A DNA stretch of 64,000 nt, taken from positions 1-64,000 of the forward strand of contig DASTKT010000173.1 of NCBI GenBank assembly GCA_035715725.1, written 5' to 3'. The DNA is from JADGGV01 sp035715725 (lineage in GTDB: Bacteria > Gemmatimonadota > Gemmatimonadetes > Longimicrobiales > RSA9). A model generated the notes under the pieces. That model had not been told where the DNA came from and did not search any database. It saw nothing but the letters and a program-made list of their open reading frames with translations. Each line of letters opens with the position of its first letter. The first letter of the stretch is position 1. Below, one piece after another: positions 31,789 to 42,319 of this stretch. Position numbers and translations under genes: made by a program.

Positions 31789-33836
31789 CGCTCGTCGAGG
31801 CGCAGCAGCGCGCCCTGGGCCTCACGGCCCTCGCCGTCGTCGCCGCCTACGGCAGCGCCACGGGGCTGGCATCCCCTGCGCTCGCGCCCGCGGCGCTGCT
31901 GCTCGTCGTGGGGCTGTTCTGGCGCGTGCCCGCGGAATGGAGCGGCCACCTCGAGCGGATCGGCGTGACCGTGGCCGTGCTGCTCGTCTCCCGCGCGGCC
32001 TACCATGCGCTCTTCCAGAACGACGACGTCATCTACGCGATGGCGGACCTGTTGCTCGCGCTGCTCGGGATCGAGGGGATCCGCGCCGGCGGCGGGCGGG
32101 TCAGCGGCCGCGTCTACGGGCTGTGCCTGGCGCTGGTCCTGGCGGCGAGCGCGTACCGGCCGGGCGTCGCGTTCGCGGCGGCGTTCCTCGCCTTCATCGG
32201 AATGGGGACGCTCTCGCTGTTCATCGGCAACCTGCGGCGCGAGGCGGAGGAGCGGGCGCTGCCGGGGGTGCCGATCCCGGTTCGGTTCCTCGGGCGGGTC
32301 GTGCTCCTGTCGGGCTTCTCGATCCTCGGCGGCGTGCTGCTCTTCCTCTTCTTCCCGCGCGTCTCCGGCGGCTGGATCCCGCGGCGCTCGGCCGGCCCGA
32401 CCGTCGTCGGCTTCAGCGACGACGTCGCGCTGACGGCGTTCGGCTCGCGCCTCACGGAGAACCCCGAGGTGGTGCTGCGGGTGGAGTTCCCGGACGGGCG
32501 CCCCGCCGATGTCGAGGGGCTGCACTGGAAGGGGCGCTCGTTCGACCGCTTCGACGGCGAGCGCTGGACGAGGACCGTCGGGATCCCGCCCGCGCTCGGT
32601 CCGACGCGCGGCTACGAGTCGCAATGGGGCGGCCCGACGCTCCGCCAGATCGTCTACGCGAAGCCGCTCGACGTCCCGGTCCTCTTCGCGCTCCACCCGG
32701 TCGTGGACGTGACGCCGCGCTCCCGGATCCGCGTCGGCCTGGACGACTCGGGCGACCTGGTCTACTCCGGCGGCGCGCCGCCGGTCTACCTGGCGGCGTC
32801 GCTCGCGCGGGCACCGACGCCGGAGGCGCTGCGCCGCGCCGTGGAGGAAGCGGCGCCGGCGGACTCGTACTACGTGCAGTTGCCGCGACTTCCCTCGCGG
32901 ATCCGGCGCCTGGCGGACTCGCTTACGGCCGGCGCCACCAACCGCTACGACCGCGTCGCGGCGGTTCGGGACTGGCTCCGCGGCCAGTTCCGCTACACGC
33001 TGGACCTCCCGGCGCGCGCCGACCAGACCTCGATCGACTACTTCCTCTTCGATCGGCGCGAGGGGCACTGCGCGTACTTCTCGACGGCGATGATCGTGCT
33101 GCTGCGGTCGATCGGGATCCCGGCGCGCAACGTGGACGGCTTCCTGGGCGGGGAGTGGAACGAGCTCGGCAATTACCTGGTGGTCACCCAGAACCGCGCG
33201 CACTCCTGGGTGGAGGTCTGGTTCCCGGACTTCGGCTGGGTGGCGTTCGATCCGACGCCGGCGACGGGTGTCTCCGGCGGCGGCCCGGGCCCGGCCCGCT
33301 GGCTCGAGCCCGTCCGCCTGGCCCTCGATGCGCTGGAGCACCGCTGGGGGAAGTGGGTGCTGGACTACGACCTCGGCACGCAGCTCGGCCTGTTCGAGCG
33401 GACGGCGCGCCTCTTTTCCCGCCCGCCCTCCGAGGGCACGCGAATGCGGGGGTGGCGGCCCTCCCGCCAGGCGCTGCTGCTGATGCTGGTCGTCGCCGCG
33501 GCCGCCGCCGCGTTCGCCGCCCGGCGCAGGGCGGCGGAGCCGCCGCTCTCCGCGGAGGCGCGCCTCTACCGCCGCCTCCGGAGGATGTACGCCCGCGCCG
33601 GGATCGAGACGCCCGACTCGCTCACGCCGCTCGCGTTCGCCGAGGCGCTCGAGCGCTCCGGCGCGCCCGGGGCGGCACGGGCCCGCGAAGTCGTCTCCGC
33701 GTACGTCCGGGCGCGGTTCGGCGGCGAGGAGATCGGCGAAGAGGCCCGGGCCCGAATGCGCGCGGATCTCGCCGCGCTGCGCGGCGAGATCCGCGCGGCG
33801 ACGACCGGCAGCCGGGCGCCAGCCCTGCGTGTCTGA
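31785..33836 (+). CDS. TgpA-like transglutaminase membrane protein (DUF3488)
   Basis: 683 residues. The N-terminal part has six or so membrane helices. A large periplasmic transglutaminase-like domain (about 230-525) follows with the triad Cys in GHCAYFSTAM, His in RAHSWVEVWF and Asp in WVAFDPTPATG. One more helix (ALLLMLVVAAAAAAFAARRR) leads to a C-terminal DUF4129-like cytosolic domain (LYRRLRRMYARAG, LTPLAFAEAL). Pseudomonas TgpA of this architecture is essential and periplasmic (family knowledge). It completes the MoxR-DUF58-TgpA set. Confidence 0.93.
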   Translation: MTLVEAQQRALGLTALAVVAAYGSATGLASPALAPAALLLVVGLFWRVPAEWSGHLERIGVTVAVLLVSRAAYHALFQNDDVIYAMADLLLALLGIEGIRAGGGRVSGRVYGLCLALVLAASAYRPGVAFAAAFLAFIGMGTLSLFIGNLRREAEERALPGVPIPVRFLGRVVLLSGFSILGGVLLFLFFPRVSGGWIPRRSAGPTVVGFSDDVALTAFGSRLTENPEVVLRVEFPDGRPADVEGLHWKGRSFDRFDGERWTRTVGIPPALGPTRGYESQWGGPTLRQIVYAKPLDVPVLFALHPVVDVTPRSRIRVGLDDSGDLVYSGGAPPVYLAASLARAPTPEALRRAVEEAAPADSYYVQLPRLPSRIRRLADSLTAGATNRYDRVAAVRDWLRGQFRYTLDLPARADQTSIDYFLFDRREGHCAYFSTAMIVLLRSIGIPARNVDGFLGGEWNELGNYLVVTQNRAHSWVEVWFPDFGWVAFDPTPATGVSGGGPGPARWLEPVRLALDALEHRWGKWVLDYDLGTQLGLFERTARLFSRPPSEGTRMRGWRPSRQALLLMLVVAAAAAAFAARRRAAEPPLSAEARLYRRLRRMYARAGIETPDSLTPLAFAEALERSGAPGAARAREVVSAYVRARFGGEEIGEEARARMRADLAALRGEIRAATTGSRAPALRV

Positions 33837-33865
33837 CCGAGTGCGCGCTCCCTCGTCGGACGGCG

Positions 33866-33974
33866 GAGCGGGCGAGTGGGCGAGTGCGCGAGTGGGCGAG
33901 CGCGCGAGCGGCGGAGTGGGCGGAGCGGGAGGTCGCCCTTCCCCCACTCCGCCACTCGTCCGCTCCCCCACTCG
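33866..33974. repeat. GAGTGGGC tandem repeat with inverted arm, copy 1
   Basis: Five 8-base units run head to tail at 33866-33905 (GAGCGGGC, GAGTGGGC, GAGTGCGC, GAGTGGGC, GAGCGCGC), followed by looser copies. The reverse complement (CCCACTC, CCACTCG) recurs at about 33941-33974. The two arms could fold into one long imperfect hairpin. It fills the gap between convergent genes. A cleaner copy is at 60462. Confidence 0.8.
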
Positions 33975-33978
33975 TGAA

Positions 33979-34809
33979 TCACCCCGGCGTGTCGGCCAGC
34001 GGGTCCACGGTGGCGGGGTGCTTCGGGCGCTCGTCGGGCACGGGCTTGCGCAGCTTCGGGGCGGCGGGGATCCCGAGCGCCACCTCGCCCGGGCCGATGT
34101 CCTTCGTGGCCACGGCGAGCGCGCCGAGCATCGAATCCGGCGCCATGTGCACGCCGGCGAGCACCGTGGCGTGGTACGTGACGCGGACCCCGTCGCCGAG
34201 CTCGGTGACGGGGCAATCGACATCGCGACCGTCGGCCAGCGAGTGCGTGTGGCTGTAGATGTTCGCGTAGTCGGCGATGGAGACGCGGTTGCCGAGGACG
34301 ATCCCGCCCCGGTCGTCGAGCAGCACGTGGCGGTGGACGACGACGTCGTCGCCTACATCCATGTTGTAGCCGTACGAGAACTTGACGAAGTGGAACGCCT
34401 TGAAGTTGCGACCGCAGCGGCGGAAGATGTGGCGCGCCAGCACCCGCCGGAATTCGACGCCGAGATGGACGTTCTCGCCGAGGGCGCTCTTGTCGAACAT
34501 CTCCCAGAGCCAGAGGAGCGGCTTGACCCGGTAGTAGCGCTCCGGGTCGATGTCCGCGTAGTACTCGGGCTCGAGCGTGATGTTGCGCGGGTCCATCTGG
34601 AGCAGCGCCACCTGCGTGGCGAGCGGCAGCTCCGCCGGGTCCGCGTCGCGGTACTGCGGGTAGTAGAGGTCGGTGAGGACGCGGCGGCACAGCTCGTCGC
34701 GGTCCGTCGCCGGGTCGGACAGCTCCTCCGCCAGCTCACCGAGCCAGCGGTCGTAGAGCCGGCGCGCCGGCTCCGCTATATCGACCTGCCTCAAGGGCAA
34801 GAACGGCAT
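33979..34809 (-). CDS. Hexapeptide-repeat (left-handed beta-helix) acyltransferase
   Basis: 276 residues. The N-terminal half is mostly helical (ARRLYDRWLGELAEELSD, YYRVKPLLWLWEMF). The C-terminal half carries hexapeptide-type repeats of a left-handed beta helix (VGDDVVVHRHVLLDD, IVLGNRVSIADYANIYSHTH, LGDGVRVTYHATVLAGVHM, ALAVATKDIGPGEVALGIPA). IYSHTH is the typical catalytic-His region of maltose/galactoside acetyltransferases. The acceptor is unknown. ATG at 34809 was chosen over GTG at 34830. Confidence 0.82.
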   Translation of the reverse strand: MPFLPLRQVDIAEPARRLYDRWLGELAEELSDPATDRDELCRRVLTDLYYPQYRDADPAELPLATQVALLQMDPRNITLEPEYYADIDPERYYRVKPLLWLWEMFDKSALGENVHLGVEFRRVLARHIFRRCGRNFKAFHFVKFSYGYNMDVGDDVVVHRHVLLDDRGGIVLGNRVSIADYANIYSHTHSLADGRDVDCPVTELGDGVRVTYHATVLAGVHMAPDSMLGALAVATKDIGPGEVALGIPAAPKLRKPVPDERPKHPATVDPLADTPG

Positions 34810-34867
34810 CGCCACCCCCCGGATCCTCACTCGACTCGGCGCGCGCGTGCCGCCGCCGAGCGGGAGA

Positions 34868-34895
34868 AGCTTAGGCCGCGCGCGCGAAGTGTCAA
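34868..34895 (-). promoter_or_regulatory. Probable promoter of the acyltransferase gene
   Basis: On the minus strand a consensus TTGACA (34895-34890), a 16-base spacer and TAAGCT (34873-34868) precede the ATG at 34809 by about 60 bases. The -35 is perfect and the -10 weak. Confidence 0.5.
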
Positions 34896-34925
34896 CGCGG
34901 ACGCGGGAGCGCCTCCCTCTGTTCG

Positions 34926-36083
34926 CTACAACGCCTGGAGGGCCCGGTCGAGATCCTCGAGCAGGTCCTCCGGATCCTCGATCCCCACCGACAGCCGCAC
35001 CAGGCCGTCGGTGATCCCCATGCGCTCCCGCATCTCCGCCGGCACGGATGCGTGGGTCATGGTAGCCGGGTGGTTGATGAGGGACTCGACACCGCCGAGG
35101 CTCTCGGCGAGCGCGAAGAGGCGGGTGCCCTCGAGCAGCCGGCGCGCCCGGTCGAGCGTGCCGACGTCGATGCTGACCATGCCCGTGAAGCCGCGCATCT
35201 GCTTGCTGGCGAGCTCGTGGTCCGGGCTGTCCGGGAGACCGGGGTAATAGACCGCCTGCACCTTGGGGTGCTCCGCCATGTGCCGCGCCACGAGCAGGCC
35301 GTTGCGGTTGTGCGCCTCCATCCGCACGGCGAGCGTCTTGGTGCCGCGCAGCACGAGCCAGGCGTCCATGGGACCCGGGACGCCGCCAGTGGCCTTCTGC
35401 ATGAAGCGGAGGTCCTCGGCCACCTGCTCGTCGCTCGTGACGATGATCCCGCCGATGACGTCCGAGTGACCGTTCAGGTACTTCGTGCTCGAGTGCATGA
35501 CGATCGTCGCGCCCAGCGCCAGCGGCTGCTGGTTGTACGGGGACGCGAACGTGTTGTCGACGCAGAGGTGGACGCCGGCGTCCCGCGCGATGGCGGCGAG
35601 GGCGCGGATGTCGGCGACGCGCATCATCGGGTTCGTGGGCGTCTCGATGTGGACGAGCCGCGTCGAGGGGCGGAGCGCCCGGCGCACGTTCTCCGGGTCC
35701 CGTGTGTCCACCGGCGTGAACTCGACGCCCAGCTTCGCGAAGACGAGCTGGAACATCCGGTGGGTGCCGCCGTAGACGTTCTCCTCGTAGACGACGTGGT
35801 CGCCGCTCGACAGGCGTTTCACGAGCGCCTCGATCGCGGCGAGCCCGCTGGCGAAGGCCGCGCCGTAGCGCGCGCCCTCCAGCGAGGCGACGTTCTCCTC
35901 GAGCGCGCTCCGCGTCGGATTCGTCACCCGGGCGTACTCGTAGCCGCCGCGCGGCTTGCCGAACGCCTCCTGCACGTAGGTGGAGGTCTGATAGATCGGC
36001 GGCATGATCGCGCCGCTGGTCGGATCCGGCGCCTGGCCGGCGTGGATCGCGCGGGTGGCGAAGCGGTAGTCGCGGTCGCTCAT
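34926..36083 (-). CDS. Cystathionine gamma-synthase/lyase-family PLP enzyme
   Basis: 385 residues of the Cys/Met-metabolism PLP family. Visible motifs are the N-terminal TRAIHAGQAPDPTSGAIMPP, YEYARVTNPTRSALE, the cofactor-stacking FASGLAAIEA, HIETPTNPMMRVADI, and the PLP-lysine STKYLNGHSDVIGG. The ending SVGIEDPEDLLEDLDRAL is standard. Whether it makes cystathionine (metB) or breaks it (mccB/metC) cannot be told from sequence alone. ATG at 36083. The 146-bp gap to the divergent hydrolase gene contains GATAAT at 36168, but no matching -35. Confidence 0.9.
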   Translation of the reverse strand: MSDRDYRFATRAIHAGQAPDPTSGAIMPPIYQTSTYVQEAFGKPRGGYEYARVTNPTRSALEENVASLEGARYGAAFASGLAAIEALVKRLSSGDHVVYEENVYGGTHRMFQLVFAKLGVEFTPVDTRDPENVRRALRPSTRLVHIETPTNPMMRVADIRALAAIARDAGVHLCVDNTFASPYNQQPLALGATIVMHSSTKYLNGHSDVIGGIIVTSDEQVAEDLRFMQKATGGVPGPMDAWLVLRGTKTLAVRMEAHNRNGLLVARHMAEHPKVQAVYYPGLPDSPDHELASKQMRGFTGMVSIDVGTLDRARRLLEGTRLFALAESLGGVESLINHPATMTHASVPAEMRERMGITDGLVRLSVGIEDPEDLLEDLDRALQAL

Positions 36084-36229
36084 CGGAGTGGCGCCTGACG
36101 GGTTGCGAGACGAGAGCGGCCCGGTCCCTGCCAGGTGGCGGGGCTCATCCGGGCCGGGTTCCGGCCGATAATCTACCTCTACCGGCCCTGGCGGCAACGC
36201 CGTGGCCCCAGCGCGCGGAGGAACGACGC

Positions 36230-37054
36230 TTGGTTTCGGTTCTGGCGCACGAGCGGGTGGCGACGCCGGGCGTGACGCCCGGTCGCTGGATCTACATGCT
36301 GCACGGCATCTACGGCGCGGGGCGCAACTGGGGCTCCATCGCGCGGCGGGTCGTGCGCGATCTGCCCGATTGGGGGGCGGTGCTCGTGGACCTGCGGGAG
36401 CATGGCGAGTCGGGCGGCTTCGAGGGCCCGCACACGCTGGAGGCGGCGGCGGCGGACCTGGCGGCGCTCGTCGAGGTCGGGCCGCCGAGCACGGCGCTCC
36501 TCGGGCATTCGTTCGGCGGGAAGGTGGCGCTGGTGTACGCACGGCGCCATGCGACGAGGGCGGGACTCCGGCAGCTCTGGGTCGTGGATTCGACGCCGGA
36601 GGCGGGCGGCGCGCGCGGCAGCGCCTGGGAGATGCTGGAGGTGCTCCGGCGGCTCCCCGGCCCGTTCGCCTCGCGCACGGCCGCCGTGGAGGCGCTGCAG
36701 GCCCAGGGCATCGAGCTGCCGGTCGCGCAGTGGGTCTCGAGCAACCTGGCGCGGGAGGGGGAGTCGTACCGCTGGCGGCTCGACCTCGACGTGATGGAGG
36801 AGCTGCTGCGGGACTTCGCCCGGACGGAGGCGTGGGATGCGGTCGAGGACCCGCCGCCGGGGCTCGTCATCCATTTCGTGAAGGCCGAGGGCTCCTCGAT
36901 CCTGACCGAGACGGCGGCCGCGCGGATCGAGGCGGCGGGACGGGCGAGCGGCCGTGTCTTCCTGCATCGCGTGGCCGGCGGCCACTGGGTCAACGCCGAG
37001 AACCCGGAGGCGCTCCTCACGCTGCTCGTGCGGGAGCTGCCGTCGGTGTCGTGA
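36230..37054 (+). CDS. Alpha/beta hydrolase (YbfF-like esterase)
   Basis: 274 residues. The fold is clear from YMLHGIYGAGRNWGS (oxyanion HG), VLVDLREHGESGG, the nucleophile elbow LGHSFGGKVAL, and the catalytic His in GGHWVNAENPEALL. The pattern is closest to YbfF-type esterases. The start is TTG at 36230, backed by GGAGG 8 bases upstream; no ATG or GTG is as well placed. The physiological substrate is unknown. glmM follows 85 bases downstream on the same strand. Confidence 0.85.
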   Translation: MVSVLAHERVATPGVTPGRWIYMLHGIYGAGRNWGSIARRVVRDLPDWGAVLVDLREHGESGGFEGPHTLEAAAADLAALVEVGPPSTALLGHSFGGKVALVYARRHATRAGLRQLWVVDSTPEAGGARGSAWEMLEVLRRLPGPFASRTAAVEALQAQGIELPVAQWVSSNLAREGESYRWRLDLDVMEELLRDFARTEAWDAVEDPPPGLVIHFVKAEGSSILTETAAARIEAAGRASGRVFLHRVAGGHWVNAENPEALLTLLVRELPSVS

Positions 37055-37139
37055 TCGCCGGCTCCGGGCCGGCGCGTCACACTTCTTGCCAGCCGGGACG
37101 CGACCCGCGTCCCGGTCCCGTCCGAATCAGGAGTCACGA

Positions 37140-38525
37140 ATGGCGTTCGAGGTACCGAAGGACCTGATGGTCAGCGTGTCCGGCGTGCGCGGCCGTGTGG
37201 GCGAGGCGCTCACGCCGGAGATCGTGTCGCGCTTCGCGGCCGCGTACGGCGCATACCTGCGCGACTCGGCGGGAAACCGCCGGCCGCGCGTCGTGCTCGG
37301 GCGGGACTCGCGCACGTCCGGGCCGATGTTCGCGCGCGCGGTCTCGGCGGCGCTCGAATCCGTCGGCTGCGACGTGGTCGAGATCGGCCTCGCGCCCACG
37401 CCGACGACGCTCTTCGCCATCCGCGGCGAGCATGCCGACGGCGCCATCGTCGTCACGGCGAGCCATAACCCGGTGGAGTGGAACGCGCTCAAGTTCGCCT
37501 CCGCGGAGGGGATGTTCCTGGACGGCGATCAGGCGGCGCGGATGCGCGAGTTCCTGGACGCGCGCCCGATCCCGCGGGCGGGGTGGGACGGCCTCGGCCG
37601 GGTCGAGCGCCGGGAGGACGCGGCCGCCCGGCACGTCGAGGCGGTGCTCGCCGTCCCGTACCTGGATGTCGAGGGGTTGCGCCGCCGGCGTTTCCGCGTG
37701 GCGCTCGACTGCATCCGCGGCGCCGGCGCCGTGCTGCTGCCGCGGTTGCTCGAGCAGCTCGGGTGCGAGGTGATCGGGATCAACCTGGAGCCGGACGGTC
37801 GCTTCCCGCGCGCGCCGGAGCCCGTGGCCGAGAACCTCGGCGAGCTCGAGCGGGTGGTGCGGGAGTCCGGCGCCGACATCGGCATGGCGACGGACCCGGA
37901 CGCCGACCGGCTGTCGCTCGTCGGCAACGGCGGCCGCGCGATCGGCGAGGACTTCACGCTGGCGCTGGCCGCGCAGCTCGTGCTGCGGCACCGGCAGGGG
38001 CCCGTCGTCACGAACCTCTCGTCCTCCCGCGTGATCGAGGACGTGGCCGCGGCGGCGGGCGTGCCGTTCCGCCGCGCGCCGGTCGGCGAGATCAACGTCG
38101 CCCGGGCCATGGAGCAGGACGGCGCGGTGATCGGCGGGGAAGGGAACGGCGGCGTCATCCTCCCGGACGTGCATCTCACGCGGGACTCGGCGGTCGCGGC
38201 GTCGCTCGTGCTACAGCTCCTGCTGGAGCTGGGTCGGCCGGTGGACGAGATCGTCGCGCAGTTCCGGCCGTACCGGATCGTGAAGGACAAGCTGCCGCGG
38301 GATGCCGGCGACCTGGACGCGGCGTACGGCACGCTGGAGCGGGCGCTCGGCGCCCCGGAGGCCGACCGGCAGGACGGCCTGCGCCTCGGCTGGCCGGCGG
38401 ACGCGAAGTGGGTGCACCTGCGGGCGTCGGGCACCGAGCCGATCCTGCGCATCATCGCCGAGGCGCCGTCGGAGGCCGAGGCGCGGCAGCTCGTCTCCGC
38501 CGCGCGCGAGGCGCTGGCGGGGTAG
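37140..38525 (+). CDS. glmM: Phosphoglucosamine mutase / phosphohexomutase
   Basis: 461 residues of the alpha-D-phosphohexomutase family. The active Ser is in VVTASHNPVEWNALKF, the metal loop is TDPDADRLSLVG, the sugar loop is IGGEGNGGVI and the phosphate loop is RASGTEPILRI. The glmS gene lies 94 bases downstream, which favours glucosamine-6-phosphate as substrate and thus GlmM, making glucosamine-1-phosphate for UDP-GlcNAc. A phosphomannomutase role remains possible. ATG at 37140 has AGGAG close upstream. Confidence 0.85.
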   Translation: MAFEVPKDLMVSVSGVRGRVGEALTPEIVSRFAAAYGAYLRDSAGNRRPRVVLGRDSRTSGPMFARAVSAALESVGCDVVEIGLAPTPTTLFAIRGEHADGAIVVTASHNPVEWNALKFASAEGMFLDGDQAARMREFLDARPIPRAGWDGLGRVERREDAAARHVEAVLAVPYLDVEGLRRRRFRVALDCIRGAGAVLLPRLLEQLGCEVIGINLEPDGRFPRAPEPVAENLGELERVVRESGADIGMATDPDADRLSLVGNGGRAIGEDFTLALAAQLVLRHRQGPVVTNLSSSRVIEDVAAAAGVPFRRAPVGEINVARAMEQDGAVIGGEGNGGVILPDVHLTRDSAVAASLVLQLLLELGRPVDEIVAQFRPYRIVKDKLPRDAGDLDAAYGTLERALGAPEADRQDGLRLGWPADAKWVHLRASGTEPILRIIAEAPSEAEARQLVSAAREALAG

Positions 38526-38565
38526 GCGCGCGCCTCGTCGCACGGCCGGGGACTTGCACATCGTT

Positions 38566-38585
38566 CCAGGGGTATGAGCCCCTGG
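38566..38585 (+). other. Small hairpin in the glmS leader
   Basis: CCAGGGG (38566-38572) pairs with CCCCTGG (38579-38585) around loop TATGAG, 34 bases before the glmS ATG. The gap is too short, and the pattern wrong, for a glmS ribozyme. It may be a weak terminator of glmM or a leader structure. Confidence 0.35.
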
Positions 38586-38619
38586 TGAAGGACTCCCAGT
38601 CGAATACGGAAGCGACGGT

Positions 38620-40452
<1,833 letters not shown>

Positions 40453-40457
40453 GCCGA

Positions 40458-40488
40458 GTCCGGGCGGGCGCATGCGTCGCGCCCGGAC
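40458..40488. terminator. Hairpin between convergent glmS and methyltransferase
   Basis: GTCCGGGCG (40458-40466) pairs with CGCCCGGAC (40480-40488) around a 13-base loop that is itself partly palindromic (GCGCATGCG). It fills the 40-bp gap between two convergent genes. No T run. Confidence 0.5.
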
Positions 40489-40492
40489 GGGC

Positions 40493-41113
40493 TCACCGGA
40501 CCGCGCCGGGCCGGGCCTCCATGACGTGAAGGACGCCGAGCACGTGCCTGGAGTGGGTCACGAGCTCGAGACCCGCGGCCCGCGCCAGCTCGTGTGGCTC
40601 GCGGTTCCAGCGGCAGGCCAGCGCGCGGTGGTGCGCGTCCGCGGTGCGGTCCTGGAAGCGTCCGATCCACTCGCGGCTGCTCCGGCCGTGCTCGAGCAGC
40701 AGAATCCGGCCGTCCGGCCGGCACACCCGCGCCATCTCCCGCAGCGCCGCCACGGGATCCAGGAACGTGCACGTCGACAGCGACGACATCACCGTGTCGA
40801 ACGTGGCGTCCCGGAACGCGAGCGCCTCGACCTCCATCACCGCGAAGCTCGCCCGCACCGGCAGGTGGCGGGCCTTCTCCCGGGCGCGGCGCAGCATTCC
40901 CTCGGTGGCGTCCGCGGCGACGATCCACGCATCCGCGGGCAGGAACGCGAAGTTCCGGCCGGTGCCCGCCGCGACCTCGAGGATCCGGCCCCGCGCCCGC
41001 CGGAAGATCCGCTTCCGGAGCCTGCGGACGAACAGCGCCTCGGGCACTCCCTCGGCCCAGTCATAGACGGGCGCGAAGCCCTCGTATTTCTCGCGTATCG
41101 CCTTGTTGTCCAT
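40493..41113 (-). CDS. Class I SAM-dependent methyltransferase
   Basis: 206 residues. SAM-binding motif I is ILEVAAGTGRNFAFLP, motif II lies around WIVAADATEGMLRRA, and the FDTVMSSLSTCTFLDP and VCRPDGRILLLEHGRSS strands follow as in UbiE/type 11 methyltransferases. The C-terminal region (WNREPHELARAAGLELV) is the usual substrate lid. Acceptor unknown; a quinone or phospholipid role is possible by similarity of the family only. ATG at 41113, without a clear ribosome site. Confidence 0.85.
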   Translation of the reverse strand: MDNKAIREKYEGFAPVYDWAEGVPEALFVRRLRKRIFRRARGRILEVAAGTGRNFAFLPADAWIVAADATEGMLRRAREKARHLPVRASFAVMEVEALAFRDATFDTVMSSLSTCTFLDPVAALREMARVCRPDGRILLLEHGRSSREWIGRFQDRTADAHHRALACRWNREPHELARAAGLELVTHSRHVLGVLHVMEARPGAVR

Positions 41114-41185
41114 GGGACTATCCGGCTCGCTCCTTGCATGCCTGCGCGCGGGTCCCCGCCCATTCACGCGAGCAAGGGAGGCGAG

Positions 41186-41674
41186 ATGAAGGCCAGGGAC
41201 ATCATGACGGCCAACCCCGCGTGCTGCCGGCCGAGCGACACCGCGCGGGACGCCGCGAAGTTGATGGAATCCCGGGATTGCGGGTGCGTCCCCGTCGTCT
41301 CGGACGAGGGCTCCCGGCACCTGGTCGGCGTCGTGACCGACCGCGACCTGGCGCTGCGCGGTCTCGCGCACGATATGGGGCCGGACACGCCGCTGGAAGA
41401 CCTGATGTCGTTCGACGTGAGCTGCTGCCACCCGGACGACGATGTGCGCGAGATCGAGCGGATCATGATGGAGCGGCAGGTGCGGCGGGTGCCGGTCGTG
41501 GACGACGAGCGGCGAGTCGTGGGCATCGTCGCGCAGGCGGACCTGGCGGTCTCCGAGGAGGCCGGCACGAGCGCCGGCGAGGTCGGGCGGGTCGTCGAGC
41601 GGATCTCGGAGCCGGAGGACGCCGTCCGGGATCGGGGCGCAGTCCTGCACGGCGAAGGGCGATCGGGGCGCTGA
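41186..41674 (+). CDS. CBS-domain pair protein
   Basis: 162 residues with two CBS motifs: MKARDIMTANPACCRPSDTA to LVGVVTDRDLALRGL, and LEDLMSFDVSCCHPDDDV to VVGIVAQADLAVSEE. Such stand-alone pairs bind adenine nucleotides and are often stress- or energy-linked. Each half has CC before the second strand, and CGC appears in SRDCGCVPVV. AGGGAGG lies before the ATG at 41186. It is divergent from the methyltransferase. Confidence 0.92.
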   Translation: MKARDIMTANPACCRPSDTARDAAKLMESRDCGCVPVVSDEGSRHLVGVVTDRDLALRGLAHDMGPDTPLEDLMSFDVSCCHPDDDVREIERIMMERQVRRVPVVDDERRVVGIVAQADLAVSEEAGTSAGEVGRVVERISEPEDAVRDRGAVLHGEGRSGR

Positions 41675-41697
41675 CCCGCGGCGTTGCGGGGGCGTGG

Positions 41698-41728
41698 ACG
41701 GCGCCGGGCGCGGAGCCCGGCGCCGTTT
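41698..41728 (+). terminator. Intrinsic-type terminator after CBS gene
   Basis: A perfect 12-bp stem, ACGGCGCCGGGC (41698-41709) with 41715-41726, and loop GCGGA are followed by TTTCG. The T run is short, but position and stem strength fit termination of the CBS transcript. Confidence 0.65.
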
Positions 41729-41771
41729 CGCGTTCCACGAGGTGGCCGGCGGTGCGCGGTCCCTCCGTTCG

Positions 41772-41801
41772 TTGACACCCCCGCGACGCGCGCCTTACCG
41801 T
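41772..41801 (+). promoter_or_regulatory. Probable promoter of the dtd operon
   Basis: A consensus -35 TTGACA (41772-41777), an 18-base spacer and a weak -10 TACCGT (41796-41801) lie between the CBS terminator and the dtd start. Transcription would begin near 41808. Confidence 0.45.
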
Positions 41802-41851
41802 TACGCCCGTTCCGGAACAGGTCGAGGGGCGCCATTCACGGGTGAGGGGTC

Positions 41852-42292
41852 GTGCGCGTCGTGCTGCAACGGGTCTCGCGGGCGCGGGTCACCATCGACG
41901 GGCGGGTGTCGGGCGAGATCGGCCGCGGGTTCCTGCTTCTGGTGGGCTTCCGCGTGGGGGACGACATCGAGGCGCTCCGCTGGATGGCCGACAAGGTAGT
42001 GTCGCTGCGCCTGTTCGGCGATGCGGAGGGGAAGATGAACCTCGGCCTCGAGGACGTGGCCGGCGGCCTGCTCGTGGTGTCGCAGTTCACGGTGTACGGC
42101 GACACGCGGAAGGGGCGGCGCCCGAGCTTCATCGAGGCCGCGCCGCCGCCGGTGGCGATCCCGCTCTACGAGCGCTTCGTCGAGCTGCTGCGGGAGCGGG
42201 CGCCCGGTCCGGTGGAGACGGGCGAGTTCGGCGCGATGATGGACGTCGAGCTCGTGAACGATGGACCGGTGACGCTGATCCTGGAGCGCTGA
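41852..42292 (+). CDS. dtd: D-aminoacyl-tRNA deacylase Dtd
   Basis: Removes D-amino acids, and glycine from tRNA-Ala, as a proofreading step. The 146 residues start MRVVLQRVSRARVTIDG and carry the SQFTVYGDTRKGRRPSF signature and the cross-subunit Gly-cisPro equivalent near ELVNDGPVTLILER. GTG at 41852. First gene of a compact operon reaching to 47104. Confidence 0.95.
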   Translation: MRVVLQRVSRARVTIDGRVSGEIGRGFLLLVGFRVGDDIEALRWMADKVVSLRLFGDAEGKMNLGLEDVAGGLLVVSQFTVYGDTRKGRRPSFIEAAPPPVAIPLYERFVELLRERAPGPVETGEFGAMMDVELVNDGPVTLILER

Positions 42293-42319
42293 GGCGCCAC
42301 GCGAGGCTCGCATCCGACC

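Noticed and set aside
33866..33974. CRISPR array
   Set aside because: Units are 8 bases, head to tail, without spacers, and no cas genes are present.
38526..38619. glmS ribozyme
   Set aside because: The leader is under 100 bases and shows only a 7-bp hairpin, not the ribozyme fold.
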